The position numbers were made by a program, and so were the translations under genes. Shown here piece by piece: positions 42,378 through 52,244 of a stretch of DNA of 58,437 bases. The notes beneath the pieces were generated by a model. The model saw only the letters and a list, made by a program, of their open reading frames with translations, had not been told where the DNA came from and did not search any database. The first letter of the stretch is position 1. Each line of letters starts with the position of its first letter. Source of the DNA: Kiritimatiellales bacterium. Its GTDB lineage: Bacteria; Verrucomicrobiota; Kiritimatiellia; Kiritimatiellales; Pontiellaceae. The DNA lies in NCBI GenBank assembly GCA_021734345.1, contig JAIPJC010000005.1:1-58437 (forward strand), in the 5' to 3' direction.

Positions 42378-43826
42378 ATGCTTTCCTTTTCAATTGCACC
42401 GATTCTGGATGGGCTGATCCATCTGGTTGCCTTCTTTCTGGAATGCTTTGCGTTCTACCTGCTGCTTCGCGTGATCTCCCGAAACCGCTTTGAACACGGG
42501 GTCTGGCGGACCATCGCGGTGGTGGCCCTGCTGGCGCTTGCCCGGATCTATTGCCTGCCGGCCATGCTTGGGCACCTTCCCGCCATGGACGGCAAGGCCG
42601 GGTGGGCGCTTCCGGGGGCGGTTCTTGCGGTACTGCTTTTCCCAGCCATCCGGCTGCTCCTCAAGACCGGATGGTTGGCAACGGCGATTGCCGCGGTGGC
42701 CATCGTTCCCTTGGTGCTTGCGACGAACCATTATGCAAGGGTGTTTTCAGCCGACATGATGCCGGACGGGCCAACCTTTGCGGAATATACCGGTCTGGCG
42801 AACAAGACCATCGCGGAAGCCCAAGCCAAGGATCTCAAGGCGAGCAATGTGGACGTGGCGACCATTGTGCGCGCCGGGCTCGATGCCGTTGCTTCGTTGA
42901 CGGAAAAGCAGGAACTCGACGCGATGAAAACGGATTTTGCTCGCGGCATGGAACTTTTCGCCGAGCGCAAGGCGTGGATGGACAGTTTGACTCCGGAGGA
43001 ACGGCAGGCCTACCGCGAGGAGATGTCCGCTTTCATGGCGGAGCAAGGGCTGGCCGAAGACCGCTATGCGTTGTCCGCCATCCAGCAGGTCAATCCAACC
43101 AACCTGGTTTTGCTGGTGTCCATGTTTGCCGAGCTCCAGGCCGACAACCCCCGCCGCGAAGAAAACATACGTTCCATTCCCGAATCGTTGGCGTCCATCG
43201 CCGGAAACCTAACGGGGTTTACGCCGAGCGACGCGGATATGGCCATGTTGCGCAGCATCACCGCACTGCTCTCGTCCGACGAAGGTGCCGCCGCCATCGC
43301 GCGGGCCCGGGCGGATTTGCAGGCGATAGCGGGGGAAAATGGCCTGGCTGGCGCCACGCTAGCCGCGCTCCTACAGGTGGAATCCGGGTTGCCCGTCAAG
43401 TTGCTGCTGGGCGACGGGCCGGTCGATGAACCGGTTCTTCCGGAAGCATCGCCTGTCTCGACAAATGTAGTGCCGTCCATCGTCGCTCCGGCGCAAACCG
43501 AAGAACTCCAGGTTGTTGAAGCATCGGCGCCCGCTCCCCAGACCGATCCGTTTGTGGTGGTTCCGTGCGATTTTGGAAGCGTGCGCATCCCCGACAACCT
43601 GTATGGGGAGGGCCGATGGACTGCGGCGGTGCAGGAACTGAAAATCAAGGGGTTCGGCGCACTGGGCCGCGAAATCGTTATCCTTTGCGAGGATGGAACC
43701 ATGATCCGGAACAAGGATGCGTGGTCGGTCGACTATGCCGGAAACACCTATCGCTTTCGCGTGGACCATGTTGAAAAAAACAAAGTGATGCTCATCGCCG
43801 AAGGTCTCGATCCGATAAAACCCTAA
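42378..43826 (+). CDS. Membrane protein of unknown function
   Basis: The 482-aa protein has three hydrophobic segments in the first 115 residues (ILDGLIHLVAFFLECFAFYL, then TIAVVALLALARIYCLPAML, then WLATAIAAVAIVPLVLA). A mostly helical, charged region follows (about 135-320), then a Pro/Val-rich linker and a compact C-terminal domain of about 90 residues (FVVVPCDFGSVRIPDNLYG to IAEGLDPIKP) that looks like a small beta-domain. I do not recognise any family. It ends convergent with the secreted unknown gene. Confidence 0.75.
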   Translation: MLSFSIAPILDGLIHLVAFFLECFAFYLLLRVISRNRFEHGVWRTIAVVALLALARIYCLPAMLGHLPAMDGKAGWALPGAVLAVLLFPAIRLLLKTGWLATAIAAVAIVPLVLATNHYARVFSADMMPDGPTFAEYTGLANKTIAEAQAKDLKASNVDVATIVRAGLDAVASLTEKQELDAMKTDFARGMELFAERKAWMDSLTPEERQAYREEMSAFMAEQGLAEDRYALSAIQQVNPTNLVLLVSMFAELQADNPRREENIRSIPESLASIAGNLTGFTPSDADMAMLRSITALLSSDEGAAAIARARADLQAIAGENGLAGATLAALLQVESGLPVKLLLGDGPVDEPVLPEASPVSTNVVPSIVAPAQTEELQVVEASAPAPQTDPFVVVPCDFGSVRIPDNLYGEGRWTAAVQELKIKGFGALGREIVILCEDGTMIRNKDAWSVDYAGNTYRFRVDHVEKNKVMLIAEGLDPIKP

Positions 43827-43852
43827 AAACAAACCGGGGGGATTGCATTGGA

Positions 43853-44803
43853 TCAGTTTTTGGCGAATTCGTGGACGAGGGAGCCGATCGACGCCCGGAC
43901 ATCTTCCAGCGTACCGACGGGAACGAACATTCGGTAGTTGTATTTTCCGCTGGCAACGCCCTTGTCGTCCTGGACGCGGAAGACGCAGTTCCACTTGACC
44001 ACTTTTTCATTCTTGAAGTTGAACCGCCCGTAGCCCGCCTGCTTGTATTCCGGCGACGGCTGGTCGGGGGAAAATATGCCCATGGCGTGGCTGCCGTCTT
44101 CGGTGGCGAGGATGATCGGGCAGTTTTGCTCGCCCGGGCCTTCGTCCAACACTTCCAGCGTGCCGGATTCCGGCAGGACTTTCCAAAACCGGTTGAACTC
44201 GGGAGGCATGTATCCGGTCAGCGCTTCAAACTGGGCGTAGGTATGCATTTCGCCAGCGGGCACGGCATAGGTAACCTCGTATTCGATGACGTTGGGCAAA
44301 GCCTTGTGTCCGATGTGGACATGCTTCGCAACGAGATGCTCCGACAAGACGGTGGTATTGAGCGCCGGGCGGCCGGATGACTTTTCGCCGGGAGCGAGCC
44401 AGAAGGCCATCTGCGTGACCGTTCGCAGATCCGCCCCGTCGGCGCGGAAGCGAAGCAGCTTGCTGGTCGACGTTTCGCCGAGTCCGTCCTTCCGCGAACC
44501 GGCCTCCGTCGGGTTGTAGCGCTCGGCCCAGAACTCGCCGGATTCACCGCAGTTAAAGCTGGCGGCGGACTGGAGTTGCCGTCCGTGGTCGTGGCTGTCG
44601 ATAAACTCCTTGCCGCCCCACGTCAGCGAGTGGATCGCGCCGGCCAGGCGGTCGGTGGTGGTGATGACAATCTCCGACGAGCCGGCTTTTCCCCGGATGA
44701 CGCCATTGCCGCTCGGCGGCGGTTCATCCGCCAGGCTGCGGCAGCAAGCCAGCACGGCAAGTCCTACGATGAGATGGCGATAAGTGTTTTTTTGATGATG
44801 CAT
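43853..44803 (-). CDS. Secreted or lipid-anchored protein of unknown function
   Basis: The 316-aa protein has a hydrophobic N-terminus (HLIVGLAVLACCRSLA) that could be a signal peptide or, through VLAC, a lipobox. The remainder is beta-rich with SLTWGGKEFIDSHDHGRQLQ, FWAERYNPTEAG and YEVTYAVPAGEMHTYAQFEA. This resembles the galactose-mutarotase-like supersandwich that binds sugars, but the family is not certain. It is the last gene of the GH31-sulfatase-sulfatase operon, 36 bases after the preceding stop, which points to a role in the same glycan breakdown. Confidence 0.75.
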   Translation of the reverse strand: MHHQKNTYRHLIVGLAVLACCRSLADEPPPSGNGVIRGKAGSSEIVITTTDRLAGAIHSLTWGGKEFIDSHDHGRQLQSAASFNCGESGEFWAERYNPTEAGSRKDGLGETSTSKLLRFRADGADLRTVTQMAFWLAPGEKSSGRPALNTTVLSEHLVAKHVHIGHKALPNVIEYEVTYAVPAGEMHTYAQFEALTGYMPPEFNRFWKVLPESGTLEVLDEGPGEQNCPIILATEDGSHAMGIFSPDQPSPEYKQAGYGRFNFKNEKVVKWNCVFRVQDDKGVASGKYNYRMFVPVGTLEDVRASIGSLVHEFAKN

Positions 44804-44839
44804 ATGGTCCTGCTCCCGGTTGCCCGACGCACTTCGTAT

Positions 44840-46348
44840 TTATTCCTCAGCATTCTTGGCCGTCTTCGACTGGTCTTCCGGTTCGGTCTGCCACCATTTC
44901 GATTCGTCGTAGGCCGGGTTCTTCGTCGGGAATTGCGCCCCGGTGTCTTTCCACCAGGCTTCAAGCGCGGTTTGTAGTTCCTTCACCCGTTCCGGCTGTG
45001 CGGCGGCGAGATCGTGCGTTTCGCAGGGATCCGCATCGAGGTTGTAGAGCTCCGTGCGCGAACCCACCACCAGCTTGCCAAAGGGAATGTTTTTATCGGG
45101 AGGGGTCTGGCCGGTTGCATCCAGGAAGTCTCCAAAGTAGTGGATCAGTTTCCAGCCGTCCTTGATCATGAAGCTGCACGGCGTCCGGCCATAGTTTACG
45201 GTATAGGTCGGGACATGCCAGTAAAGCGCGCGGGGCTTGAGCGTGCCGGAACGTGTCAGCAACGGGAGGATGCTCTCGCCATCGAGCTTGTGACCGGTGG
45301 GAATGGTGCCGCCAGCGATGGCGGCGAAGGTCGGATACCAATCCACGGTGTGCGTGGGAATGGCGCAGGTGGTTCCCGCGGGCACATGGCCCGGCCAGCG
45401 TACCACCAGTGGAACGCTGACGCCGCCGTCGTAGGGCGCACCTTTGGCCATCCGCTTCGGGGACATGTCGGCCACGCGGTTCATCCCGCCATTGTCGCTC
45501 GTGAAGATGACGACGGTATTGTCCGCGAGACCGAGTCCATCCAGCTTTGCCAGCACGCGACCGACACTCTCGTCGAGGTGCTCGATCATGGCGTAGTAGT
45601 CGGCGGTAGGGATTTCCTTGAACCAGCCCTTGGGAGTGCTGCTTTTTTTAAACCCTTTGGCCACGTATTGATCAACGAGCGCCTTGGGCGCTTCCAGCGG
45701 GGCGTGCGGCGAGAAATGCGCGACGTAGGCGAAAAACGGATGGTTCCTGTTCTGCTCGATGAAATCCAGCATGTCATCCGTGATGGCATTCACCGACTTG
45801 TCCGGCTCCACACCTTTCTTCGTTCGGCAGTCGCCCACATAGTCGAAGCCGTAGGCATCGAAGTAGCCGGGCCGGTTTTTCAGCCGTGCGGCGAAAGGGT
45901 TGTTGGCCACGTGCCATTTGCCGCTGATGCCGGTGGCGTACCCGGCATTCCGAAGCCTCATCGCCAGATCTCCCGTTTGCGGCGGAAGCTCGCTCCCCGG
46001 TGCCGGTACGAGCGGCGCGAACGCCGGCTCATTCTCGTTAAGTACCTTGTGGACGCCGGTCCGGGCACCCCACTGGCCGCTGAGCAACGCGGCGCGCGTA
46101 GGCGAACATTGCGGTTCGGCGTAGGCGTGCGTGAAGCGCATGCCCTGAGCCGCCAAGCGGTCGATGTTCGGCGTGGAAACGTCCTTGTTCCCTTGGCATC
46201 CAACGCCGTTCCAGCCGAGATCGTCCGCAAGGATAAAGATGATGTTCGGGCGGGGGGAAAGACCTGTCCCTTCCGCGTCCCGATGCAACAGGCACATGCC
46301 CGCTACAAGGGAGAGAAACCATGCCGATGCCCGTATCCTTGTCCTCAA
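44840..46348 (-). CDS. Arylsulfatase-type sulfatase, exported
   Basis: This 502-aa S1 sulfatase has Cys81 in EPQCSPTRAALLSGQ as formylglycine precursor, metal residues in ILADDLGWNGVGCQG, ISGKWHVAN and TSDNGGMNRV. The only start in the open frame that keeps the signal peptide is TTG 46348 (RASAWFLSLVAGMCLLHRDA); no ATG fits. It lies 48 bases downstream of another sulfatase and upstream of the secreted unknown gene. It probably removes sulfate from the substrate of the GH31 enzyme. The sulfate position is unknown. Confidence 0.92.
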   Translation of the reverse strand: MRTRIRASAWFLSLVAGMCLLHRDAEGTGLSPRPNIIFILADDLGWNGVGCQGNKDVSTPNIDRLAAQGMRFTHAYAEPQCSPTRAALLSGQWGARTGVHKVLNENEPAFAPLVPAPGSELPPQTGDLAMRLRNAGYATGISGKWHVANNPFAARLKNRPGYFDAYGFDYVGDCRTKKGVEPDKSVNAITDDMLDFIEQNRNHPFFAYVAHFSPHAPLEAPKALVDQYVAKGFKKSSTPKGWFKEIPTADYYAMIEHLDESVGRVLAKLDGLGLADNTVVIFTSDNGGMNRVADMSPKRMAKGAPYDGGVSVPLVVRWPGHVPAGTTCAIPTHTVDWYPTFAAIAGGTIPTGHKLDGESILPLLTRSGTLKPRALYWHVPTYTVNYGRTPCSFMIKDGWKLIHYFGDFLDATGQTPPDKNIPFGKLVVGSRTELYNLDADPCETHDLAAAQPERVKELQTALEAWWKDTGAQFPTKNPAYDESKWWQTEPEDQSKTAKNAEE

Positions 46349-46396
46349 TTGGCAACCCCGTTGGTTATCTATATCGCATTAATTTTGGAAACAGGC

Positions 46397-48436
46397 TCAC
46401 GGCTTGGCGCCGGACATTGCAATTTCGGAGAACCAGGTTTCGGTCTTGTTGCAATTATAGCCAACGAACCCGATCTGCTGCATGGGGCGGCGCAACGGAG
46501 CGGTAAGGGTCTGCCCGTTGATGTCCATGCAAACGGTTTGCGAATCGAGGTTGACGGTAACGGTGACATCGTATCCCGGCTTGCGGCTCAACCCGGCTTT
46601 CTGGCGGATGATATCCTTTTCCGATCCGCCGAATTGTCCGTACAGCACGATCATTTCTCCGGGGCCGGCGTAGATGCCGCATTTGACGAGGTCTTCGGGA
46701 TTGCTTCCATCCCCGAAACAAATCAGCCCGTTCGAAGCGCCTGATTTTGCTGTTTTTACGTGGGTCTTGAAAACCAGCTCCCGCTGCCCTTTTAAGTTTT
46801 CCGGCAGCGGCTTAAGTGCATACCCCAGCGGATTGCCGACAAGCCGGTATCCATCGCCGCTTTTGGAGAGGTCTCCGCCCGAAACCGCGAATCCGGAATT
46901 TTCCGTCGGGTTTTTGATATCCGTCGGATCCTCTGGAACCTTGTACTGCTGCCGTAGGCGGTCCAGCTCCTTTTTCAGCTCCTGCACTTTGGACGCATAT
47001 TCAGGATTGCCGTACAGGTTGTTCATTTCGGACGGATCCCGTTCGATGTCGTAGAATTCCCACTCTTCGTTGTTCGGCACATTTTTTCCGTAGAACCGGA
47101 TCAGCTTGTAGCGCAGTCCCGTCACCCCTTCGTGGCGGCGTACGCTGTGGGTGCCGGGATATTCGTAGTAATGATAGTAAAGCGAAGTGCGCCAATCGTC
47201 GGGTGTCTTTCCCTTAAGCAACGGAACCAGGCTCTTCCCCTGCATGTCGTCGGGAATCGGTGCGCCAGCAAGGTCAAGGAAGGTTTCGGCAAAATCGACG
47301 TTTTGCGCAAGGTTCGTGTTGACCGATCCAGGCTTGATCTTGCCCGGCCACCGGGCCAGTAGCGGCGTGCGGAACGATTCTTCGTACATGAACCGCTTGT
47401 CGAACCACCCGTGCTCGCCCAGATAGAACCCCTGGTCGGAGGAATACATCACGATGGTGTTGTCGTCCAACCCCAGATCCTTGAGTGCCTGAAGCACGCG
47501 TCCCACGCTTTCATCCACCGACCAGACACAGCGGAGATAATCCTTCATGTACGTCTGGTATTTCCACTTCACCAGATCCCGTCCCTGCGGGTTGTGCTGC
47601 TTAAACCATTTGTTGCGCGCGGCGAACTGCCCACCAGGGACTTCATATTTCTCGCCGATCTTCAAGTCGCCGGCCATGGTCATGGTCTTGTCGATCGACA
47701 TGTCCTGCTCATGCGCGGCCGTAGTGCGGGTGGCATAGTCATCAAACAGGTTGGCCGGTTCTGGAATTTCAACATCCTCGTACCGACCCATGTCCTGGAC
47801 GTTCGGTATCCAGGTGCGATGCGGCGCCTTCTGGTGGATCATCAACATGAACGGTTTTTTCGGATCCCGCTTGTTCGTCAACCAGTCCAGCGCCTTGTCG
47901 GTGATGATGTCGGTGACATATCCGGTACTTTTGGTCTTCCCTTCCTCCGAAACAAACGCCGGATCATTGTATTCGCCCTGTCCCGGCAATACATCCCAAT
48001 AATCGAAGCCCTGCATTTTCCCGTTCAGGTGGATCTTCCCGACCATCACGGTCTGGTAGCCGTTTTTCTGCAGGATTTTCTGGAACTGCTCCTGGTCGTG
48101 GTTGAAAGCATCCCGGTTGTCGAGCTTCCCGTTCATATGGCTGAACTTGCCGGTCAGCAGCGTGGCGCGGCTCGGCGCGCAGATTGAATTGGCGACATAG
48201 CAGCGGTCGAACCGCATGCCTTCGCGCGCCAGCCGGTCGATGTTCGGCGTCGGGTTCAACGCCTGCAGCCGCCCGCCGTATGCTCCGATGGCCTGGAACG
48301 CATGGTCGTCCGCAAAAATCCAGACGATATTGGGACGGGCAGGGGAAGCATCGGCCCCGGCCAAAACCCGCTCTGGCAGAACCATGCCTACCGCAAACAA
48401 AAGCAACCAACCCGCCGTCCATATCCGTATCTTCAT
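46397..48436 (-). CDS. Sulfatase with C-terminal beta-sandwich domain
   Basis: The 679-aa protein starts at ATG 48436 with AGGAGA upstream. It has a signal peptide (WTAGWLLLFAVGMVLPERVLA) and an S1 sulfatase domain with Cys86 in NSICAPSRATLLTGK, IFADDHAFQAIGAYGG, MVGKIHLNG and SSDQGFYLGEHGW. From about residue 520 a second domain follows (GQRELVFKTHVKTAKSG, then CMDINGQTLTAPLRR) that looks like a concanavalin/LamG-type beta-sandwich and may bind carbohydrate. It is 82 bases downstream of the GH31 gene in the same operon. The sulfatase identity is certain; the accessory domain call is moderate. Confidence 0.93.
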   Translation of the reverse strand: MKIRIWTAGWLLLFAVGMVLPERVLAGADASPARPNIVWIFADDHAFQAIGAYGGRLQALNPTPNIDRLAREGMRFDRCYVANSICAPSRATLLTGKFSHMNGKLDNRDAFNHDQEQFQKILQKNGYQTVMVGKIHLNGKMQGFDYWDVLPGQGEYNDPAFVSEEGKTKSTGYVTDIITDKALDWLTNKRDPKKPFMLMIHQKAPHRTWIPNVQDMGRYEDVEIPEPANLFDDYATRTTAAHEQDMSIDKTMTMAGDLKIGEKYEVPGGQFAARNKWFKQHNPQGRDLVKWKYQTYMKDYLRCVWSVDESVGRVLQALKDLGLDDNTIVMYSSDQGFYLGEHGWFDKRFMYEESFRTPLLARWPGKIKPGSVNTNLAQNVDFAETFLDLAGAPIPDDMQGKSLVPLLKGKTPDDWRTSLYYHYYEYPGTHSVRRHEGVTGLRYKLIRFYGKNVPNNEEWEFYDIERDPSEMNNLYGNPEYASKVQELKKELDRLRQQYKVPEDPTDIKNPTENSGFAVSGGDLSKSGDGYRLVGNPLGYALKPLPENLKGQRELVFKTHVKTAKSGASNGLICFGDGSNPEDLVKCGIYAGPGEMIVLYGQFGGSEKDIIRQKAGLSRKPGYDVTVTVNLDSQTVCMDINGQTLTAPLRRPMQQIGFVGYNCNKTETWFSEIAMSGAKP

Positions 48437-48518
48437 CTCTGATCTCCTAATCTTTGGTGTGTTTTTACGACAACCCGCAGCAAACTCCATACACCACCGT
48501 CTTTAATTTTAAAAGGGC

Positions 48519-51185
48519 TTAGAACTCGAATCCGACCACGAGCGGCTTGTCCGAAGCAAAACCGGGAACTGAAAATTCCACGACATCGCCCGCTTCCATG
48601 CCCGGGACCGCGCCGGGACCCGTGAACGGGAATACGCGTCCTTCCGCTGGTTTCAGCACTTTGAATCCGGTCTGGACTTCCTTCCCGTTCACGCTGAACC
48701 GCACGGGCGTTTCGCCCGCCGGGACGTGCAGGCGCAGCGTCCAGTTGCGCTTGAAGTCCTTCGGAAGGAAGCCGCCTTCCGAAGGATCGATCCGCAACGT
48801 GGTTTTTCCTTTTTCCGTTTCCATGGCCACGCGCGTCCGGCTGAACCCTGCCTTGAGATAGCCGTTCGAAAGGCCGTCGTCCTCGTAGATTTCCCGCTGG
48901 GTTTTCCCGGCCTTCGGAACAAAGGCATCCACCGTCAGGCTGTCCCAAACCGGCGTGCCGGAAGACATGCGCAGCGGTGTTGTGAAGACCATGCCGCCTT
49001 CGCGCACATACATCGGCGTGTGCTCCAGATCGGAAACGACCGTGATCGTCTTCGGGCCTTCCAGCGTTTTGCCGGTCCAGGCGTCCTGCCAGCGCCCGGG
49101 CGGGAGCCAGAGCGAGCGGGTTTGGTGTGTCGTATCGCTGGTCTGGTCGGCCAGTCCCATGAACAGGTTGCACTCTCCGCCGCCCTTCTGGGCAAACTCC
49201 AGCTTGATCGGATAGGACTTCCCGGCTTCCAGCTTGATCCGGGCCTTGGTCAATCCGATCTCCTTGCGGGTTCTCAACACATCCTTGCGAGTGATCAGTT
49301 CGGTATCTCCGATCCACAGCTTGGAGCCGTCTTTGGACGACATCCCGAATTCGTATTCCGCGGTTTTTTCCACCGGCCCGATCATGCCGGTCCAGCGCAC
49401 TGAAACCCCGGTCATGGGCAGTCCTTGCGGACGTTTTTTCCAGTCGTAGAATAACTTTTCGTCGGTGCGCACCAGCTTCGGTTCCCCGGCCAGTTTTTCA
49501 TTGTCGAAATATTCCGCCCGCAAGCCCGGCTTCCCGTCCGGCGTCTTGAGTAGGGACGTCGGAATGGGGTCGAGCCCGCTGTAGCATTGGGGGGCAACCA
49601 GCAGATCCTCGCCGAAAAGATACTGGAGTCCGTCGGCGGCTTCCGGATATTGCGGCCACTGGGCGTCGCAACGCTGCAGGAGCGGGGTTCCGTCGTCGTA
49701 GGTGCGGCGGGCGGCGGTGTAGATGGTCGGCAGCAACTGGTAGCGCAAGCTGGTATATTCGCGGCAGATGTCCTCGGCCTCTTTGCCGTAGGCCCAGGGA
49801 TAGTGCACCGTTTTCGGATAGCTATGCAGGCGGGGCAGCGGCGAAAAGACGCCGAACTGGAGCCAGCGCGTAAACAGTTCGGGTGTCGGCAGCAGGACGT
49901 GTCCGCCCAAGTCCTCGTTGATATATGGCATCATGCGGTCGATGCCGCTATCGACGCCGTTTTCGATGCCCGACCGCAGCTCCTCCCAGAACGCCAGCGT
50001 ATCGCCCGTCCACCAGATCGGATAGCGGTGCGCCGCCGGGTGGCTTGGGGTAAGCCGCATCCCCGCCCAGATTCCATCCACGTTGGACATGATCAGCGGA
50101 CGCCGGTCGGGACGGTTCTTGAGCGTCATGTCGTGGTAGACCACCATGCCCCAGAACTCGATGGTCAGCCCGTCCGGCGCCTTCAGGTGCTTGCCCCAGT
50201 TCTTGTCGTACCACCAGGCGTCGGCCCCGATGTCCAGCAGGCTATCGACGCCCGCCTGGCGATAGGCCAGCTCCTTCGGATCCAGCGGTCCGGGCGTCTG
50301 CGCTTCGGGATGGTCGTTGTACATGACCCGCACATTCTTCCCATGCGCACGGGCGAGATAGCGTTCCATGTCGGGGAACAGATTGGTGTTCACCCCGTAG
50401 CCGCTTGACGCCCCGACGCGCCAATCCGTATCGCACACCAGTACGTCCAGCGGAAATCCCTTTGCCCGGAATTCATCCATCAGATCCAGCGACTCCTGCT
50501 CCGAGTAGGGCCAGAAACGGCTGAACCACAGGCCGAATGCAAACAGCGGCGGCATCGGGACGGGGCCGGTCAGCTTCAGGAATTCCTGCCGGAACGCCGT
50601 ATAATCGCTGCCCGCCGGAACAAAGAGATACAAATCCCGGGCCTGGTTCGCCGTATCCCACCCGGACGTTTCCTTGTTTTCAACACAGGTGGCCGGGGCG
50701 ACGGCCGCACCCCAGGCGGGCGGAACCAGCCGGGGCATATCCGGCATCACCCAAACCTTGGACATGGCGGCGGGTGTCGGCAGAAAGTCCGCCTTCAAAT
50801 CGTCCTTGGAAATGGTATGGAGCACTTCGCCCGCAGGATTGCGCAGCTGGATTCCTTCCAAGCCGCGGGTCCTCTCCGGAATTTCGATCTGATAGGCGGA
50901 CGACGTCAGCAACACCTTGCCGTCCTTTTTTTCGACCTTCAGCGGAATGCCGGCCCAGTCGCGGTTCACCACGGTCAGCGTATTCCGGTCCTCGAAGCCC
51001 TCCGGCCCTTTTTGCTCGATGCGCACCAGCGTTGGCGATAGCGCCTGCACCCGCACATTGCCCACGATGGATTCGCCCGCGACTGCCGCCTGGGAACCGG
51101 CTATGAGCACAATACCAAGGAAGGGCAGGAGGTGAATAGTCCGCGAACGGCGCGAGGTGGTTGGCTTGGTCGTAAAACATTTCAT
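48519..51185 (-). CDS. GH31 glycoside hydrolase with PA14 domain
   Basis: The 888-aa exported enzyme starts at ATG 51185 with AGGAAA upstream and has a signal peptide (LLPFLGIVLIAGSQAAVA). The GH31 (alpha/beta)8 barrel spans about residues 200-530. Motifs include LWFSRFWPYSEQESLDL, the nucleophile Asp327 in DAWWYDKNWGKH and the general acid Asp395 in IWWTGDTLAFWEEL. A PA14 domain (about 550-680, GLRAEYFDNEKL) follows, then C-terminal beta-sandwiches. GH31 with an inserted PA14 is known among alpha-xylosidase-like and alpha-glucosidase-like enzymes. The substrate here is probably a sulfated alpha-glycan, inferred from the two downstream sulfatases. Confidence 0.93.
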   Translation of the reverse strand: MKCFTTKPTTSRRSRTIHLLPFLGIVLIAGSQAAVAGESIVGNVRVQALSPTLVRIEQKGPEGFEDRNTLTVVNRDWAGIPLKVEKKDGKVLLTSSAYQIEIPERTRGLEGIQLRNPAGEVLHTISKDDLKADFLPTPAAMSKVWVMPDMPRLVPPAWGAAVAPATCVENKETSGWDTANQARDLYLFVPAGSDYTAFRQEFLKLTGPVPMPPLFAFGLWFSRFWPYSEQESLDLMDEFRAKGFPLDVLVCDTDWRVGASSGYGVNTNLFPDMERYLARAHGKNVRVMYNDHPEAQTPGPLDPKELAYRQAGVDSLLDIGADAWWYDKNWGKHLKAPDGLTIEFWGMVVYHDMTLKNRPDRRPLIMSNVDGIWAGMRLTPSHPAAHRYPIWWTGDTLAFWEELRSGIENGVDSGIDRMMPYINEDLGGHVLLPTPELFTRWLQFGVFSPLPRLHSYPKTVHYPWAYGKEAEDICREYTSLRYQLLPTIYTAARRTYDDGTPLLQRCDAQWPQYPEAADGLQYLFGEDLLVAPQCYSGLDPIPTSLLKTPDGKPGLRAEYFDNEKLAGEPKLVRTDEKLFYDWKKRPQGLPMTGVSVRWTGMIGPVEKTAEYEFGMSSKDGSKLWIGDTELITRKDVLRTRKEIGLTKARIKLEAGKSYPIKLEFAQKGGGECNLFMGLADQTSDTTHQTRSLWLPPGRWQDAWTGKTLEGPKTITVVSDLEHTPMYVREGGMVFTTPLRMSSGTPVWDSLTVDAFVPKAGKTQREIYEDDGLSNGYLKAGFSRTRVAMETEKGKTTLRIDPSEGGFLPKDFKRNWTLRLHVPAGETPVRFSVNGKEVQTGFKVLKPAEGRVFPFTGPGAVPGMEAGDVVEFSVPGFASDKPLVVGFEF

Positions 51186-51407
51186 TGGGTTTCCTTTCAA
51201 GTTGTAAACCGTGGTTCAGCCCCACAAGTTCGTCCTGGATTCAGACGAATGCGGGGAAATTGATACCGGGAAAAGCCGCCGGGACGCAAGGGCAATATCC
51301 CATGAACACCCTTATCGATTCGTCAAGCAACGTTTCGTCGCCGCCGAGCTGGACAGGCAGCGTCCTAAATGCGGCAAGCCTTGTACGGATCGCCAACGCA
51401 GACAGCA

Positions 51408-52244
51408 TTAGCCGGGTTTTTTGTAGTGCCGTGGTGTTACGCCCGTCGCGTTCTTGAACGCCTTGGAGAAGGCGTCGGCGTTTTCATATCCAAGTTCTTC
51501 GGCGATTTCCTGCAACGTCCAGCTGGTATGCATCAACAGGGCCGTCGCCGCGTTGATCCTGAGTCGCGTGAGATATTTTTTGGGAGATTGATACGCACTC
51601 CCCTTGAACAGGTTGTAGAGCGTTCCCCGGCTTATGGTGAAGTGCCGGGCGATCTCCTCCACATCCTGGATTCCCTGGAACTGCTCTTCCATGTATTGCA
51701 CAACGCGCAACAACCGGGGATCCGGCAGGGATCCTGGATCCTGGCGGCTGTTGGCAACCAGGCATTCCAGCAGAAACGTTGCAAACAGATCGCACAGGTC
51801 GGTGGTTTGTTCTTTCGGAGCATTTGCGACCAAATTGAAAAATGCCTTCGTTATTTCGATTATTTCCGCTCCGTTGCACAGGTGGAGCCCTATGCACGCT
51901 TTCGGAAACAGGCGCATCCATTGGGGGAGCACATCGGCAGAGAAATAGAAGACGAATATTTCCAGCGTACGGTCGTCTGTTTTGACAAAGTCGTATGGCT
52001 CGTCCGGCCACCGGACGGCAACAGTGCCCGGACGCAGCAACATGTCCTGCTTGCAATGCGTGAAATGGGCCTCGCCGACAACCGGTATTACGATCGAAGG
52101 ACATTCGCAGACGACGTTGCGTATGTCCATTTGCGCTTCGCGCACCGCCCGGTAGGCCTTCGTCATCCTTGCGCCCGGCCTGGGAACGATCCCGATGTTT
52201 TCGCAATAACGGTCGATGTAATGGGCGTGTGCGGTTTTTTTCAT
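51408..52244 (-). CDS. AraC-family transcriptional regulator 2
   Basis: The 278-aa regulator has an N-terminal sensor domain of about 170 residues (LLRPGTVAVRWPDEPYDFV, FFVFYFSADV-like strands). Its C-terminal AraC domain has EEIARHFTISRGTLYNLFKG and QEIAEELGYENADAFSKAFK. It lies upstream of the GH31-sulfatase operon on the same strand, with 222 bases between, and divergent from the beta-strand-repeat genes. It is the natural candidate to control either, probably in response to an oligosaccharide. Confidence 0.93.
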   Translation of the reverse strand: MKKTAHAHYIDRYCENIGIVPRPGARMTKAYRAVREAQMDIRNVVCECPSIVIPVVGEAHFTHCKQDMLLRPGTVAVRWPDEPYDFVKTDDRTLEIFVFYFSADVLPQWMRLFPKACIGLHLCNGAEIIEITKAFFNLVANAPKEQTTDLCDLFATFLLECLVANSRQDPGSLPDPRLLRVVQYMEEQFQGIQDVEEIARHFTISRGTLYNLFKGSAYQSPKKYLTRLRINAATALLMHTSWTLQEIAEELGYENADAFSKAFKNATGVTPRHYKKPG

